From: an uncultured bacterium
GTDB taxonomy: Bacteria; Cyanobacteriota; Vampirovibrionia; Gastranaerophilales; Gastranaerophilaceae
DNA length: 64,000 nt
Assembly: GCA_949292185.1 (NCBI GenBank)
Contig: CASEYP010000031.1
Span: 124,001 to 188,000, forward strand
Direction of reading: 5' to 3'
Positions within the stretch are counted from its first letter, which is position 1. The number at the start of each line of letters is the position of its first letter. The notes under the pieces were generated by a model, which searched no databases, was not told where the DNA came from, and saw nothing but the letters and a program-made list of their open reading frames with translations. This document shows positions 63,592-64,000 of the stretch, piece by piece. The position numbers and the translations under genes are program-made.

Positions 63592-64000
63592 TTAATTTGT
63601 AAATAATTTTTCGTATTTCTTATTGTAATCTTCAACTTCTGACGCAATATAATGAGTTAACATATCATCCGGAATATAATCTACATATTCGATGACAGCT
63701 TTTTGTACCGGATATTTTCTGCCGTGAACATTTTGCCAAGCCTTATCTAATGACCTTGCTGCCAAATAAATCTCTTTATTCTTAGGATTAGTTTCAAATT
63801 TATTAACAAGCAAATAATCATATAAAGAACTTCTTGTTACCTCTACTGTTAAGTCGCCTTTTTTTGTGGCTCCTAAATATATGTCATTCGGATATAGTTG
63901 CCCTAAAGCATAAGATGGTACAAGTTTTTGACGATTTTCAGGAGACATAAATCTCAATGATGGCTTTAAATAAGTTATTCCAAAATTTATTGAATTTGAA
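63592..64000 (-). CDS. Unknown protein, 5'-truncated by the window edge, with INFG motif
   Basis: The reading frame is open from the stop at 63592 through to base 63999 on the minus strand, so the start lies beyond the window. Before the internal TTG at 63957 the frame reads NSINFGITYLKPS, the recurrent motif, so the true N-terminus is probably just outside. The visible part (about 135 residues) is soluble, with a basic LDKAWQNVHGRKYP patch and an acidic helical end (ASEVEDYNKKYEK). Not recognised. Confidence 0.6.
   Translation of the reverse strand, partial: SNSINFGITYLKPSLRFMSPENRQKLVPSYALGQLYPNDIYLGATKKGDLTVEVTRSSLYDYLLVNKFETNPKNKEIYLAARSLDKAWQNVHGRKYPVQKAVIEYVDYIPDDMLTHYIASEVEDYNKKYEKLFTN

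Overview
The window is AT-rich (about one third G+C by eye), densely coded, and uses the standard bacterial code, with TAA as the usual stop. It carries genes of a diderm envelope: two TolC-type channels, two autotransporters, a small beta-barrel protein and a lipoprotein L,D-transpeptidase. It also has a complete minCDE operon, MutS2, a RicT/PSP1 protein and SpmA/SpmB. Together with the very low GC, this points to a gut member of the non-photosynthetic cyanobacterial relatives (Gastranaerophilales / Vampirovibrionia, 'Melainabacteria'). That placement is an inference from gene content and style, not from a marker tree. No rRNA, CRISPR array, insertion sequence or integrase was seen, and no stretch of more than about 200 bases lacks a gene or an RNA.

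Layout. 1-4265: the 3' part of mutS2 (its start lies left of the window), an M20 peptidase and a short DegT-like PLP protein. 4329-8775: a MarR-DHA2 drug-efflux operon, a small lineage-type protein and a divergent GH77 4-alpha-glucanotransferase. 8956-12328: an acyl-CoA synthetase, tRNA-Pro(CGG) and a second DHA2 transporter. 12458-16092: a small outer-membrane barrel, then three genes of an unrecognised modular membrane family around a PnuC-type transporter. 16097-18269: a TolC plus L,D-transpeptidase pair. 18398-31331: a stand-alone LuxR-type HTH gene, a 2993-residue autotransporter, a hypoxanthine-DNA glycosylase and a 991-residue paralogous autotransporter facing the other way. 31411-35009: initiator tRNA, an XRE repressor and a GT2 glycosyltransferase separated by a nested palindrome, an exported protein and CreD. 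35054-36147: rpmH and rnpA followed by an unknown gene. 36290-42478: a GlcF-like Fe-S protein and a complete TolC-MacA-ATPase-permease pump operon. 42672-47198: a thioredoxin/CcdA pair, then ribH, murQ, gpsA and a RicT-like gene. 47278-49709: minCDE with unusual acidic and His-rich additions. 49806-56597: a lytic transglycosylase with an EF-hand, an NrtR-like regulator overlapping secG, tcdA, an SDR and fusA. 56685-64000: a coiled-coil protein, a hexapeptide acetyltransferase, a zinc-ribbon protein, spmBA, pgk, small proteins, tRNA-Thr(CGT) and a truncated gene at the right edge.

How the parts fit. Much of the window is envelope biology: export and efflux (two DHA2 pumps, one tripartite pump, an orphan TolC), cell-wall remodelling and recycling (L,D-transpeptidase, SLT, MurQ), large surface adhesins and the Min division-site system. 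The rest is central metabolism and information processing.

Three window-wide patterns stand out. First, a short N-terminal motif of the type I/S-N/S-F-T/G-G recurs in otherwise unrelated proteins. Second, several genes have a -10 promoter box at or within one to three bases of the position that would start the transcript at the ATG, so their mRNAs look leaderless. Third, several convergent gene pairs meet stop codon to stop codon with no terminator between them.
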